A stretch of 64,000 bases of DNA, from positions 124,001 through 188,000 of the forward strand of contig NZ_JAALFE010000002.1 of NCBI RefSeq assembly GCF_011059185.1, given 5' to 3'. This DNA is from Paragemmobacter kunshanensis (GTDB taxonomy: Bacteria > Pseudomonadota > Alphaproteobacteria > Rhodobacterales > Rhodobacteraceae). Below, piece after piece: positions 55,291 through 63,784 of this stretch. How positions within the stretch are numbered: position 1 is the stretch's first letter; every line of letters starts with the position of its first letter. Under the pieces are notes generated by a model. It ran no database searches and was not told the origin of the DNA. It saw only the letters and a program-made list of their open reading frames with translations. Made by a program: the position numbers and the translations under genes.

Positions 55291-56184
55291 ATGCGTGACG
55301 GTCTGGCCTATCTGGTGGCGAGCCTTTGTCTGGGCTGGATTGCGGTCTGGGCCAGCGAGAACATGTTCTGGACGACGCCCGCGCCTGATCTTCGGATGGT
55401 GGAGCTTGCGGTCACCTGGCTGGTCTATTCGCTGGCGGCGGGGGCGGCGCTGTCGGCGGTGATCTGGTCAGGGCTACGGGGATGGCGGGCGGCCTTTCTG
55501 GGCGGGGCGCTTCTGGGGTTCGGGATCGAGGGGGCGGTGGTGGGCACGATGTATGATGCCTTTCCGCTGCAACTGGTCTGGACGCCCTTGGCCTGGCACG
55601 CGCTGATTTCGGGGCTTTGCGCGCTGGGGGGCGGTCTGGCGCTGGCGCGGGGGCCTGTCTGGGGGCAGGGCCTGGGGCTCATGGTGCTGGGCCTGTTCGG
55701 TGCGGTCTGGGGGCTTTACTGGCCGCTGGAGGGCAAGGTTCTGGCGGGGGTGGCAGGGCTGATGGCCTATCTCGCGCTGACGGGGCTGGGGGCCGGGGTG
55801 GCGCTGGGGGTGCTGTCGCGGCTGCCGGAACTGCGCTGGGGGCGGTGGTGGCTGTGGGTGGCGCCGGGGGGAATAGTGGCGTTCTGGCTGGTGGGCTGGG
55901 TGCTTGCGCCTGCGCCATTGCGGCTGCTCTGGCCGGTGATGGTGGGGGCGACGGTCTGGACGATGGGGCGGCTGGGCGCGGGCGGAGGCGATCTGTTCGG
56001 GCCGCCTGTGGCCTGGGGGCGGGCCCTGGCCCTTGTGCTGGCCCCTGTCGTGACGGCACTGCTGGTGGTGCCGGCCTGGGCGCAGTTCGGCGGGGTGGGG
56101 GTGAATGTCCCGATTGCCTGGGGGAGCGGGCTGGTCGGGTTGGGCCTGTGGCTGTGGCTTTTGTGGCGGGGGGTGCGGGGGTAG
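55291..56184 (+). CDS. Multi-pass membrane protein, function unknown
   Basis: 297 residues, about eight hydrophobic segments, start MRDGLAYLVASLCLGWIAVW. Very rich in Gly, Leu, Ala and Trp, with few charges. No transporter or enzyme motif was recognised. GGGGCAGGGT precedes the ATG at 55291. It diverges from hisF and is followed by the HNH nuclease gene 49 bases later. Confidence 0.7.
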   Translation: MRDGLAYLVASLCLGWIAVWASENMFWTTPAPDLRMVELAVTWLVYSLAAGAALSAVIWSGLRGWRAAFLGGALLGFGIEGAVVGTMYDAFPLQLVWTPLAWHALISGLCALGGGLALARGPVWGQGLGLMVLGLFGAVWGLYWPLEGKVLAGVAGLMAYLALTGLGAGVALGVLSRLPELRWGRWWLWVAPGGIVAFWLVGWVLAPAPLRLLWPVMVGATVWTMGRLGAGGGDLFGPPVAWGRALALVLAPVVTALLVVPAWAQFGGVGVNVPIAWGSGLVGLGLWLWLLWRGVRG

Positions 56185-56233
56185 GTGATACAGTTTCCCT
56201 TGCTAATTCCGCGCTTTGCGATTTCCTGGTTCC

Positions 56234-57154
56234 ATGGTCAAGCTGGTGCTTCTGCATAAGGCGGACTCGATTTACGAGGATGAGCCTGATCGGGTCTACG
56301 ACTTCCCTCGCGCCTATCTGAAGGCGGTGCAGGAGGGTGTCGGCGACTGGGTGGTCTATTATGAGCCCGTCAAGGCGGGACCGCGCGGCTACTTCGCGGT
56401 GGCAAGGATCCGGCAGGTCATTCCCAAACCGGGGGTGGAGGGGCGGTTTCTGGCGCTTATCGAACCGGGGTCCTATCTGCCTTTTGACCGCGATGTGCCA
56501 CGATTGCGGGAGGGGCGGAGTTGGGAATCTGCCTTGATGGCCGATGATGGAACCGTGAAATCAGGCGGTGTGCAGCAACTGGCCGTGCGGCGACTGCCTG
56601 ATGGTGAGTTCGCGGCGATCGTGTCGCAGGGGTTGCCGCAGGACCTCATTGACATTGAAGCACGCCGTTATGAGCCGCGCAGCGTGTTGGAGGGTGGCGA
56701 TGCGGTGCCCTTTGAAAGGCCAGTGATCGAGCGGCTGACCAACCGACCCTATCGGGACGTGGCGTTCCGGCGCAAGGTGCGCGAGGCCTATGATTACCGC
56801 TGCGCGCTGTCCGGGTTGCGGCTGCGCAATGGTGGCGGGAGGCCGGAGGTGCAGGCGGCGCATATCCGGCCTGTAGAGCATCAGGGCAGCGACTCGGTGC
56901 GTAACGGGTTGGCATTGTCGGGGACGCTGCACTGGATGTTCGACCGGGGGCTTCTGTCGGTGGCGGATGACGGGTCGGTGCTGGTGTCGCGCAACAAGGT
57001 TCCGCACGAAGTGGTGGATCGGCTGATCCATCCAGGCGGCAAACTCCTGCTGCCATCGGAAGAGCGCAACCGCCCGCATCCGGAGAACCTGCGCTGGCAC
57101 AGGGAGAATGTATTCGGTCAGATGGAATTGACCGGGCCTGCGCCGTGGCAGTGA
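56234..57154 (+). CDS. HNH endonuclease with N-terminal EVE/PUA-like domain
   Basis: 306 residues. The C-terminal half has an HNH nuclease motif: REAYDYRCALSGLRLRNGGG, then AAHIRPVEHQGSD with the first His, a central RNGLAL with Asn, and LHWMFDRG with the last His; a single Cys in CALSGL does not complete a zinc knuckle. The N-terminal part (WVVYYEPVKAGPRGYFAVAR) resembles EVE/PUA-type domains that recognise modified bases. Such fusions are candidates for restriction of modified DNA. No methyltransferase is adjacent, which fits a modification-dependent enzyme. The ATG at 56234 begins the EVE-like region; six in-frame codons before it are possible. Confidence 0.78.
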   Translation: MVKLVLLHKADSIYEDEPDRVYDFPRAYLKAVQEGVGDWVVYYEPVKAGPRGYFAVARIRQVIPKPGVEGRFLALIEPGSYLPFDRDVPRLREGRSWESALMADDGTVKSGGVQQLAVRRLPDGEFAAIVSQGLPQDLIDIEARRYEPRSVLEGGDAVPFERPVIERLTNRPYRDVAFRRKVREAYDYRCALSGLRLRNGGGRPEVQAAHIRPVEHQGSDSVRNGLALSGTLHWMFDRGLLSVADDGSVLVSRNKVPHEVVDRLIHPGGKLLLPSEERNRPHPENLRWHRENVFGQMELTGPAPWQ

Positions 57155-57163
57155 AACCAGCAA

Positions 57164-57445
57164 TCACCGCCGCAGGGTGCGGATCAGGTGGACGAGGGCC
57201 AGCAGGAGCAGGGTGAGGGCGAAGAGGGCGGCGAAGGGGAGGGTGACGATGCCGAGCCAGTGCAGCATCGTCGCCATGGTCATCGCGCCGGACCAGTCGG
57301 TGCCGAAGAGTGTGCAATTGCTGAGGGCGGGGCCGTCGGAGGTACAGCCCATGGGGCCGGTGAGGGCCAGGGCGGCGAGGGCCACCAGCACCGGAAGCAG
57401 GCAGAGGAACAGAAGGGAACCGAGGACGATATAGGCGGTGCGCAT
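57164..57445 (-). CDS. Small two-segment membrane protein
   Basis: 93 residues with hydrophobic stretches at about 5-29 (IVLGSLLFLCLLPVLVALAA) and 60-88, and a loop with two Cys (GCTSDGPALSNCTLFG). No family recognised. It lies convergent with the HNH gene, 10 bases away. Confidence 0.6.
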   Translation of the reverse strand: MRTAYIVLGSLLFLCLLPVLVALAALALTGPMGCTSDGPALSNCTLFGTDWSGAMTMATMLHWLGIVTLPFAALFALTLLLLALVHLIRTLRR

Positions 57446-57556
57446 TGGTGCAACGTAGCGGGTTTTTCGAACGCTGTCTTCGGGGATACGTCGGAGCGGG
57501 GGCCTGCCCCCGCACCCCCGGGGTATTTGGGGCCAAGATGAAGGAGGGGGGGGGCC

Positions 57557-57589
57557 TTAAGGTTAACGTGTGATGTGTTAAGGTTAACG
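57557..57589. repeat. Direct repeat TTAAGGTTAACG, 21 bases apart
   Basis: The 12-mer occurs at 57557-57568 and 57578-57589, two helical turns apart, in an otherwise GC-rich gap. The TTAAC elements recall CtrA half-sites, but the usual 7-base spacing is absent. Confidence 0.6.
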
Positions 57590-57669
57590 CGTTTCGCTTG
57601 TGGTGGGCGTTGGAGGGTGATCCGCTCCTGGGCAGCTGGAAGGTTGAACGCGTGGACAGGTGGACGCGT

Positions 57670-58049
57670 GGACAGGTGGAAGGGTGGGGTATCAGGTTCG
57701 GGGCTGAACTCGGCAGCGGTCCTGCGCGAGGCAGCGCGAGGGGATACCCTTGTCATTGTCATCGTCTGGCCGGGGCCCCGGCGCAGGGCCGGGGTGGGGT
57801 TGGTGCTGTTCAGGCCTTGAGGGCCTTGAGCGCCGTTGGGCGGTTGGGCGGTTGGGCGGCGGAAGGTTGGACGCGAGGACAGGTGGAAGGGTGGGGTATG
57901 GGGTATCGGGTTCGGGGCTGAACTCGGCAGCGGTCCTGCGCGAGGCAGCGCGGGGGGATGCCTTTGTCATTGCCATCGTCTGGCCGTGGCCCCGGCGCAG
58001 GGCCGGGGTGGGGTTGGTGCTGTTCAGGCCTTGAGGGCCTTGAGCGCCG
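57670..58049. repeat. Tandem duplication (166 and 173 bp) including the hisA 3' end
   Basis: The block 57670-57835 is repeated at 57877-58049 with only scattered changes and a 7-base ggggtat expansion. The second copy ends inside hisA: its last codons and stop (58024-58049) belong to the gene, and the first copy therefore carries a detached copy of the codons for ALKALKA plus stop. A short element (acgcgtggacaggtgg) is additionally doubled at the front of copy one. Between the copies is gttgggcg repeated. The 578-base gap 57446-58023 contains no gene that I can support. Confidence 0.9.
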
Positions 58050-58743
58050 CCGCGAGGTCGATGGCACCGTCATAGAGGGCGCGGCCGGAGATGGCGCCGG
58101 CGATGATGCCGGTGTCGCGGAGGGCGATCAGGTCTTCCATGCGGGAGACGCCGCCGGAGGCGATGACGGGGATGGTGACGGCGCGGGCGAGCGCCTCGGT
58201 CGCCTCGAGGTTCGGGCCGCCCATGGCGCCGTCACGGTCGATGTCGGTGTAGATCAGGGCGGCGACGCCTGCATCCTCGAAGCTCTGGGCGAGGTCGGTG
58301 GCCATGACGTCGGTTTCCTCGGCCCAGCCCTTGGTGGCGACGCGGCCCTTGCGGGCGTCGATGCCGACGGCAACGCGGCCCGGGAAGGCGCGGGCGGCTT
58401 CGCGCACCAGCGTGGGGTTTTCCACGGCGACGGTGCCCAGGATCACGCGCGAGAGGCCCTTTTCCAGCCACATGGCGATGGTGGCCATGTCGCGGATGCC
58501 GCCGCCGAGTTGGGCGGGAACGGTGACGCGGGCGAGGATCGCCTCGACGGCTGCCGCATTGACGGGCTGGCCTGCGAAGGCGCCGTTCAGGTCCACCAGA
58601 TGCAGCCATTCGCAGCCTGCCGCCACGAATTTCGCGGCCTGAGCGGCGGGATCATCGCCGAAGACGGTGGCGGCGGACATCTCGCCGCGCAGGAGGCGGA
58701 CGCATTGGCCATCCTTCAGGTCGATCGCGGGGTAGAGGATCAT
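58024..58743 (-). CDS. hisA: ProFAR isomerase (1-(5-phosphoribosyl)-5-amino-methylideneamino imidazole-carboxamide ribotide isomerase)
   Basis: A 239-residue TIM barrel paralogous to His[21 protein letters not shown] at the start with the catalytic Asp8, the second Asp in [13 protein letters not shown], and phosphate-binding loops LGGGIRD and ASGGVSRM. Performs the Amadori rearrangement in histidine synthesis. The ATG at 58743 starts the family motif. Its 3' end lies in a tandem duplication; the downstream copy has kept the gene intact. Confidence 0.95.
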   Translation of the reverse strand: MILYPAIDLKDGQCVRLLRGEMSAATVFGDDPAAQAAKFVAAGCEWLHLVDLNGAFAGQPVNAAAVEAILARVTVPAQLGGGIRDMATIAMWLEKGLSRVILGTVAVENPTLVREAARAFPGRVAVGIDARKGRVATKGWAEETDVMATDLAQSFEDAGVAALIYTDIDRDGAMGGPNLEATEALARAVTIPVIASGGVSRMEDLIALRDTGIIAGAISGRALYDGAIDLAAALKALKA

Positions 58744-58885
58744 GGCGGGTCTCCCATCGTCTTGCGGCCCTTTGGCACGGGGCGACAGGCAGGGCAAGGG
58801 GGGCGCGACCCAACGTCAGGCTTGATCGGCGGCGGGGCTTGGAGAAGATGGCGGCAGGACGGGGATATCAGGGAGGATCGGCCCC

Positions 58886-59284
58886 ATGAAACGGATGATG
58901 ACTTTGGCGGCGGCGGCCTGCCTTGCGCTGGCGGGTGCGGCCCATGCGGCGGACCCGGTCGAGGGCGTGTGGCAGACCGCGCCGGATGACAATGGCAATT
59001 TCGGCCATATCGAGGTGAAGCCCTGCGGCCCGGCCTTCTGCGGCACGCTGATCAAGGCCTTCGATGGCGCCGGCGCGCAGATCGAAAGCGAGAATGTGGG
59101 GCGCAAGATCGTCTGGGACATGGTTGCCAAGGGCGACGGCACTTACGAGGATGGCAAGGTCTGGTCGCCGGATCGGGACAAGACCTATAATTCCTACATG
59201 ATCCTTGAGGGCAATGGCCTGACGGTGAAGGGCTGCGTGCTGGGCATCTGCCGAAATGGCGGCACCTGGAAGCGGTTGCAGTAA
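58886..59284 (+). CDS. DUF2147 family exported protein
   Basis: 132 residues: a signal peptide (MKRMMTLAAAACLALAGAAH, cleavage near AHAA) and a DUF2147 domain with VEGVWQT at its start and GCVLGICRNGGTWKRL at its end. The fold is a small lipocalin-like barrel; function unknown. It runs opposite to hisA and hisH, interrupting the his order, and is followed by a terminator. Confidence 0.88.
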   Translation: MKRMMTLAAAACLALAGAAHAADPVEGVWQTAPDDNGNFGHIEVKPCGPAFCGTLIKAFDGAGAQIESENVGRKIVWDMVAKGDGTYEDGKVWSPDRDKTYNSYMILEGNGLTVKGCVLGICRNGGTWKRLQ

Positions 59285-59311
59285 CCGCCCCGGACAGGGG
59301 GAAGAACAGGG

Positions 59312-59341
59312 AAGGGGCGCGGCGCAGGCTGGCGCCCCTTT
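59312..59341 (+). terminator. Terminator of the DUF2147 gene
   Basis: AAGGGGCGC and GCGCCCCTT pair around an 11-base loop and end in TTT, 28 bases after the gene's stop. Confidence 0.7.
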
Positions 59342-59354
59342 CGCGTTCCGGCGC

Positions 59355-59669
59355 TCAGCAGCGGATGCGACCGCGCCTTTCGCCGCTGTCGCCCTGAAAG
59401 CTGGCCTCGACCGGGGTGCAGCCGGTGGCCTTGGCCACGGCGCGCAGCATCTGTTCGGGGATGGCTTCGCGTTCGGCCGGGCGGGCATAGCCGAGGCGGA
59501 TCACCTCGACGCGGTTTTCCTTGCGGAAGACGGTGAAGGCACGTCCGTCGATCTGCACGTCATGGCGGGTGGCGCCGAAGAAGGCGGGGGCGGGAGAGGC
59601 CCCGCAGGCCGCAAGCAGGATCAGGGCGGCAAGGCTGAGGCGGGCAGGCGGCAACAGGGCACAGGGCAT
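59355..59669 (-). CDS. Small lipoprotein, function unknown
   Basis: 104 residues with a type II signal sequence and lipobox (LILLAACGAS), lipidated Cys at about 22. The mature part is small and basic at its end (GERRGRIRC) with two further Cys. No family recognised. It lies between hisH and hisA on the same strand, so it could be cotranscribed with the his genes. Confidence 0.75.
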   Translation of the reverse strand: MPCALLPPARLSLAALILLAACGASPAPAFFGATRHDVQIDGRAFTVFRKENRVEVIRLGYARPAEREAIPEQMLRAVAKATGCTPVEASFQGDSGERRGRIRC

Positions 59670-59757
59670 GGGGAACCATCGGCAACCGGGAACGGGGCCA
59701 TGATGGGGGCGATGGTGCGGCGCGGCAAGCGGGGAATGGGGTGCCTGCGGCCCTGGT

Positions 59758-60396
59758 TCAGGGCGTCCAGCGCAGGAAGTTGCCGATCAGGCGCAGGCCG
59801 GTGGCCTGGGATTTCTCGGGGTGGAACTGGGTGCCGATGATGTTGTCGCGGCCCACGATGGCGGTGATCGGCCCGGCATAATCGACATGGGCCAGACGAT
59901 GCGCGGGATCCTCTACGCGGAACTGGTAGGAATGCACGAAATAGGCGTGATCGCCGGTCGCGATGCCCGCCAGCACGGGATGGGCCTGGTCGATGACCAG
60001 ATCGTTCCAGCCCATATGCGGCACCTTGAGTGCGGGATCGGCGGGGGTGATGCGCGTCACCTCGCCCGCGATCCAGCCGAAGCCGGGGGTATCCTCGTAT
60101 TCGCGGCCCCAGCTGGCCAGCATCTGCATGCCCACGCAGATGCCGAGGAAGGGCTTGCCCTGCGCCACGCCTTCGGCGATCGCCTCGAACAGGCCGCCAT
60201 AGCTGCCCAGCGCCTTGCGGCAGGCGGGGAAGGCCCCGTCGCCGGGCAGGACGATCCTGTCGGCGCGGGCCACGTCTTCGGGGCGCGAGGTGACGATCAC
60301 CGTGCCGCCGCCGGTTTCCGCCGCCATGCGCTGAAAGGCCTTTTCGGCGGAATGCAGGTTGCCGCTGTCATAGTCGACAAGGACGGTCAGGGTCAT
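59758..60396 (-). CDS. hisH: Imidazole glycerol-phosphate synthase, glutaminase subunit
   Basis: A 212-residue class I glutamine amidotransferase: nucleophile Cys in FLGICVGMQML (GICVG), and the His-Glu pair in GTQFHPEKSQ. It supplies ammonia to HisF. The N-terminus MTLTVLVDYDSGNLHSAEKA fits the family. A large hairpin separates it from hisB. Confidence 0.95.
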   Translation of the reverse strand: MTLTVLVDYDSGNLHSAEKAFQRMAAETGGGTVIVTSRPEDVARADRIVLPGDGAFPACRKALGSYGGLFEAIAEGVAQGKPFLGICVGMQMLASWGREYEDTPGFGWIAGEVTRITPADPALKVPHMGWNDLVIDQAHPVLAGIATGDHAYFVHSYQFRVEDPAHRLAHVDYAGPITAIVGRDNIIGTQFHPEKSQATGLRLIGNFLRWTP

Positions 60397-60445
60397 CTCG
60401 GGCTCCGCCGGGGGTTTTCGTGCATGGGCGCTTCGGGCGGGGTCA

Positions 60446-60482
60446 GGGGGTGCAGGTTTCCGAAGGAAATTCCTGCGCCCCC
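60446..60482. promoter_or_regulatory. Long hairpin between hisB and hisH
   Basis: GGGGGTGCAGG (60446-60456) pairs with CCTGCGCCCCC (60472-60482), and TTTCC/GGAAA extend the stem to a GAA loop. A GGGTTTT tract follows on the plus strand only. It could set mRNA levels within the his operon, or mark the end of a plus-strand transcript. Confidence 0.55.
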
Positions 60483-60496
60483 CGGGTTTTATCGGA

Positions 60497-61084
60497 TCAG
60501 AGCGCGCCCTTGGTGCTGGGCAGGGTGCCTGCGGCGCGGGGGTCGGGTTCGACCGCCATGCGCAGGGCGCGGGCGACGGCCTTGAAGGCGGCCTCGGCGA
60601 TGTGGTGGCTGTTCACGCCATGGATCAGATCGACATGCAGCGTCATGCCGGAATGGGTGGCCAGCGCCTGGAAGAATTCGCGCACCAGTTCGGTATCGAA
60701 GCGGCCGATCTTCTGGCTGGGGAAGGGCAGGTTCCAGACAAGGAAGGGCCGCCCCGACAGATCGAGCGCGCAGGCCACCTGCGCATCATCCATGGCGAGG
60801 TTGAAATGGCCATAGCGGCGGATGCCGCGCTTGTCGCCCAGCGCCTGCGCCAGCGCCTGGCCGAGCGCGATGCCGCAATCCTCGACCGTGTGGTGATCGT
60901 CGATATGCAGGTCGCCATCGGCCTTGACCGTGAGGTCGATCAGCGAATGGCGCGACAGCTGGTCGAGCATGTGGTCGAAGAAGCCGACGCCGGTATGGTT
61001 GTCGTAAAGGCCCATGCCGTCGAGGTTGAGGACGACCGCGACTTCCGTCTCGGCGGTCTTGCGGTGGATTTCGACCTGGCGCAT
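60497..61084 (-). CDS. hisB: Imidazoleglycerol-phosphate dehydratase
   Basis: A 195-residue monofunctional HisB with the two metal-binding His motifs [16 protein letters not shown] and [14 protein letters not shown], later [15 protein letters not shown]. Removes water from imidazole glycerol phosphate. The ATG at 61084 has GGAG nearby and begins the family sequence. First his gene in this window on its strand. Confidence 0.95.
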   Translation of the reverse strand: MRQVEIHRKTAETEVAVVLNLDGMGLYDNHTGVGFFDHMLDQLSRHSLIDLTVKADGDLHIDDHHTVEDCGIALGQALAQALGDKRGIRRYGHFNLAMDDAQVACALDLSGRPFLVWNLPFPSQKIGRFDTELVREFFQALATHSGMTLHVDLIHGVNSHHIAEAAFKAVARALRMAVEPDPRAAGTLPSTKGAL

Positions 61085-61144
61085 CACCAACTCCGTAGGA
61101 TTTCGAGCCGCCTTATAGGGGCTTGGCCGGGTTTTGCAAAGCTG

Positions 61145-62089
61145 TCAGACGGATGGCCCGGACCGGCGCCCGGCTGGGTGGCCGGGGGCGTGGCGGCGGG
61201 GGCCGAAGGTGGCGGCAAGGCCGAGGAAGAGGCCCGACAGGGTGGCGATGCTGCCCGCGGCCGAGACGGTGAAGCCAAGCCCGAGGGCGGGGGGCAGATA
61301 GCCCGCGGCGAGGGTGCCGAGGATGGCCGAGGCTGCCGCGATGACCAGCGAGAGCACGACCTGCCGGGGCAGGCTGTCGGTGAGCAGGCGGGCGGCGGCG
61401 GGCGGGCAGATCAGCATGGCGATGGTCAGGATGGAGCCGACGGCGGCGAAGGCCGAGACGGCGGCCAGCGCGGTCAGTCCGGTCAGCCCGGCAGAGATGA
61501 GGCGGGTGGGAATGCCAAGGCTGGCGGCGAAGCCTTCGTCGAAGGTGGCGATCACCAAGGGACGCCAGATCAGCGCGAAGGCCAGTGCCATGGCGGCCAG
61601 GGCCGCGGCGAGGGCGGGCAGTTCCACGGGCAGCCCGGCAAGCGCCGCGGGATCGGCCAGCGCGGCCCAGCCGGTGCCATCGAGCCAGATCAGTCCTTCG
61701 AGATTGCCGTAAAGGGCGTGTTCGACATCGAGATGCACCGCCGATGCGCCCGAAACCTCAAGCAACAGGACGCCGGTGGCGAAGAGGGTGGTGAAGGTCA
61801 CGCCCATGGCGGCGACGGGATCGGCGCGGGTGGTGCGGCGGATTGCCTCGATCATCAGGGCGGACAGGGCGGCGGCGGCCAGCGCACCGCCCAGCATGAC
61901 CGGCCCGGAGGCGGAACCCGTCAGCAGGAAGGCCGCCACGATCCCGGGCAGCACGACATGGGACATGGCATCGCCCAGCATGGCCTGCCGCCGCAGGAGC
62001 AGGACATTGCCGGGCAGCGCGCAGACCAGCGAAGCCAGCGTGGCGATCAGCATGGGCGGCAGGGTGAGGGCGAGGAACTCGGCCAGCAT
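61145..62089 (-). CDS. mntD: Manganese/zinc-type ABC transporter permease (second)
   Basis: 314 residues with 8-9 membrane segments and the ABC-3 family motif QAMLGDAMSHVVLPGIVAAF. It is the second permease of a four-gene manganese (Sit/Mnt-type) system: the preceding mntC gene ends 3 bases before its start. The C-terminal tail is Arg/Gly/Pro-rich. Naming as Mn rather than Zn follows the substrate-binding protein. Confidence 0.85.
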   Translation of the reverse strand: MLAEFLALTLPPMLIATLASLVCALPGNVLLLRRQAMLGDAMSHVVLPGIVAAFLLTGSASGPVMLGGALAAAALSALMIEAIRRTTRADPVAAMGVTFTTLFATGVLLLEVSGASAVHLDVEHALYGNLEGLIWLDGTGWAALADPAALAGLPVELPALAAALAAMALAFALIWRPLVIATFDEGFAASLGIPTRLISAGLTGLTALAAVSAFAAVGSILTIAMLICPPAAARLLTDSLPRQVVLSLVIAAASAILGTLAAGYLPPALGLGFTVSAAGSIATLSGLFLGLAATFGPRRHAPGHPAGRRSGPSV

Positions 62090-62092
62090 GGA

Positions 62093-63004
62093 TCAGACCC
62101 CGGGTCGCGCATGCGCGCGGCGCAGGCGGGACAGCAGGCCGCGCCCGGGGGCCAGCAGTGCCGACATCACGAAGGCCGCGAAGGCCAGCAGGATGATGGC
62201 CGGGCCGGTGGGCAGATCCGGCAGCGCGAGCGAGAGCGCCGCCCCGACATGGCCCGCCGCCGCGCCGATCAGGCCGGCGAGGAGGGCCACGATGCCGATG
62301 CGATCCGACCAGAGCCGCGCGGCAAGGGCCGGGGTGATCAGCAGGGCCACGATCAGGATCAGCCCGACGACGCGCAGGCCCAGCAGGACGCAGGCCAGCG
62401 TCATCAGAAGCAGCATCAGGTCGGTGCTGCGGGTGTCGATGCCCATCATGCGGGCATGGACCGGATCGAAGGCCGTCATGGCCAGCGGGCGGCGCAGGCT
62501 GGCCAGCAGGCCCAGCAGCAGCGCCCCGCCCAGCGCGATCAGCAGGGCATCGGCGCGCAGCATCCCGGCGGTGGAGCCGAGCAGGAAGCCTTCCAGCCCG
62601 GCGGGGCGGCCGATGCCGACATTCTGGATCACGGTCAGGATGACGATGCCTGCGCCGTAGAAGGCCGACAGGATGGCGCCGGTTGCGGCATCCTCGGGCA
62701 GGCGGGTGCGGCTGGACAGGGCCTGCAGCAGGATCAGGCCGAGTGCGGCCGACAGCGCCGCCCCGGCCAGAAGGCCCGGCAGGGCACGGCCATCGCCCCC
62801 GAGGGCGGCCATGGCCAGGAAGGCCAGCCCGATGCCGGGCAGGGTGGCATGGGCCATCGCGTCGGAAACCAGCGCGCGCCGGCGCAGGGTGGTGAAGGCC
62901 CCGACCGCGCCTGCGGCAAGGCCGAGCAGCGCCGCGCCCAGACTGACCAGCGCGGCATTGTAGCCGGCCTGGAAGAACAGGGCCTGAAGCAGGGTTTCGG
63001 TCAT
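62093..63004 (-). CDS. mntC: Manganese/zinc-type ABC transporter permease (first)
   Basis: 303 residues, ABC-3 family: RRRALVSDAMAHATLPGIGL and GLEGFLLGSTAGML. The ATG at 63004 is used; a longer opening extends into the mntB gene. Two paralogous permeases, as here, are typical of Sit/Mnt systems in alphaproteobacteria. Confidence 0.88.
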   Translation of the reverse strand: MTETLLQALFFQAGYNAALVSLGAALLGLAAGAVGAFTTLRRRALVSDAMAHATLPGIGLAFLAMAALGGDGRALPGLLAGAALSAALGLILLQALSSRTRLPEDAATGAILSAFYGAGIVILTVIQNVGIGRPAGLEGFLLGSTAGMLRADALLIALGGALLLGLLASLRRPLAMTAFDPVHARMMGIDTRSTDLMLLLMTLACVLLGLRVVGLILIVALLITPALAARLWSDRIGIVALLAGLIGAAAGHVGAALSLALPDLPTGPAIILLAFAAFVMSALLAPGRGLLSRLRRAHARPGV

Positions 63005-63020
63005 TCGGGTTGGGGCATCG

Positions 63021-63782
63021 TCAGGCGGGGATCGCGGTGAGAAGCTGGTTGCCATAAGCCTCGGCCACGCGGTCGCGGTGGAAGGTGGTGGAGGTGGGGC
63101 CTTCGGCGATGACACGGCGGTTGAGCAGCAGGACGCGGTCGAAATAGGCGGGCACGGTGGACAGGTCGTGATGCACGGCGATGACGGTGCGGCCCCGGGC
63201 GCGCAGGCCATGCAGGACGGCGATGATCGCGGCCTCGGTCGCGGCATCGACACCGGCGAAGGGTTCGTCCAGCACGATCAGATCGCCCTGCTGGGCCAGG
63301 GCGCGGGCAAGGAAGACGCGCTGTTGCTGGCCGCCGGACAGCGCGCCGATCTGGCGCTGGGCGAAATCGGCCATGCCGAGATCGGCAAGGCTTTGCTCTG
63401 CGCGGGCGCGCAGGTCGGGGGTGAGGCGGCCCAGAGGGCCGGTCTGGCGATAAAGGCCCATCTGCACCACGTCGATGACGCGGGCGGGGAAATCCCAGTC
63501 CACCGCAGCACGCTGGGGGACATAGGCGATGCGGGGCAGGGCGCGGGCGACGGGCTGGCCGAAGGCGCGCACCTCGCCCGCGAGGGCAGGCACAAGGCCC
63601 AGCGCGGCCTTGAGGAGCGTCGACTTGCCCGCGCCATTTGGGCCGATGATCGCGGTCATGGAGCCCGCCGGAAAGCGCGCCGTCGCAGCCTCGACCACCG
63701 GCATGCCGCCATAGGCCACGCTGAGGCCCGAAAGGGCGAGGGCGATTTCGGGCAGGGGTGTGGCGCTGTCGGCTGGGGCCAT
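63021..63782 (-). CDS. mntB: Manganese/zinc-type ABC transporter ATP-binding protein
   Basis: 253 residues: Walker A IIGPNGAGKSTLLKA, signature GALSGGQQQRVFLARAL and Walker B LIVLDEPFAGVD. The ATG at 63782 is chosen, 2 bases after the stop of the binding-protein gene. Drives import by MntC/MntD. Confidence 0.9.
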   Translation of the reverse strand: MAPADSATPLPEIALALSGLSVAYGGMPVVEAATARFPAGSMTAIIGPNGAGKSTLLKAALGLVPALAGEVRAFGQPVARALPRIAYVPQRAAVDWDFPARVIDVVQMGLYRQTGPLGRLTPDLRARAEQSLADLGMADFAQRQIGALSGGQQQRVFLARALAQQGDLIVLDEPFAGVDAATEAAIIAVLHGLRARGRTVIAVHHDLSTVPAYFDRVLLLNRRVIAEGPTSTTFHRDRVAEAYGNQLLTAIPA

Positions 63783-63784
63783 GG

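Noticed and set aside
60602-63040. An 812-codon open frame opposite hisB and the manganese permeases.
   Set aside because: Low-complexity Gly/Gln/Asp-rich translation with no domain, fully antisense to hisB, mntD and mntC.
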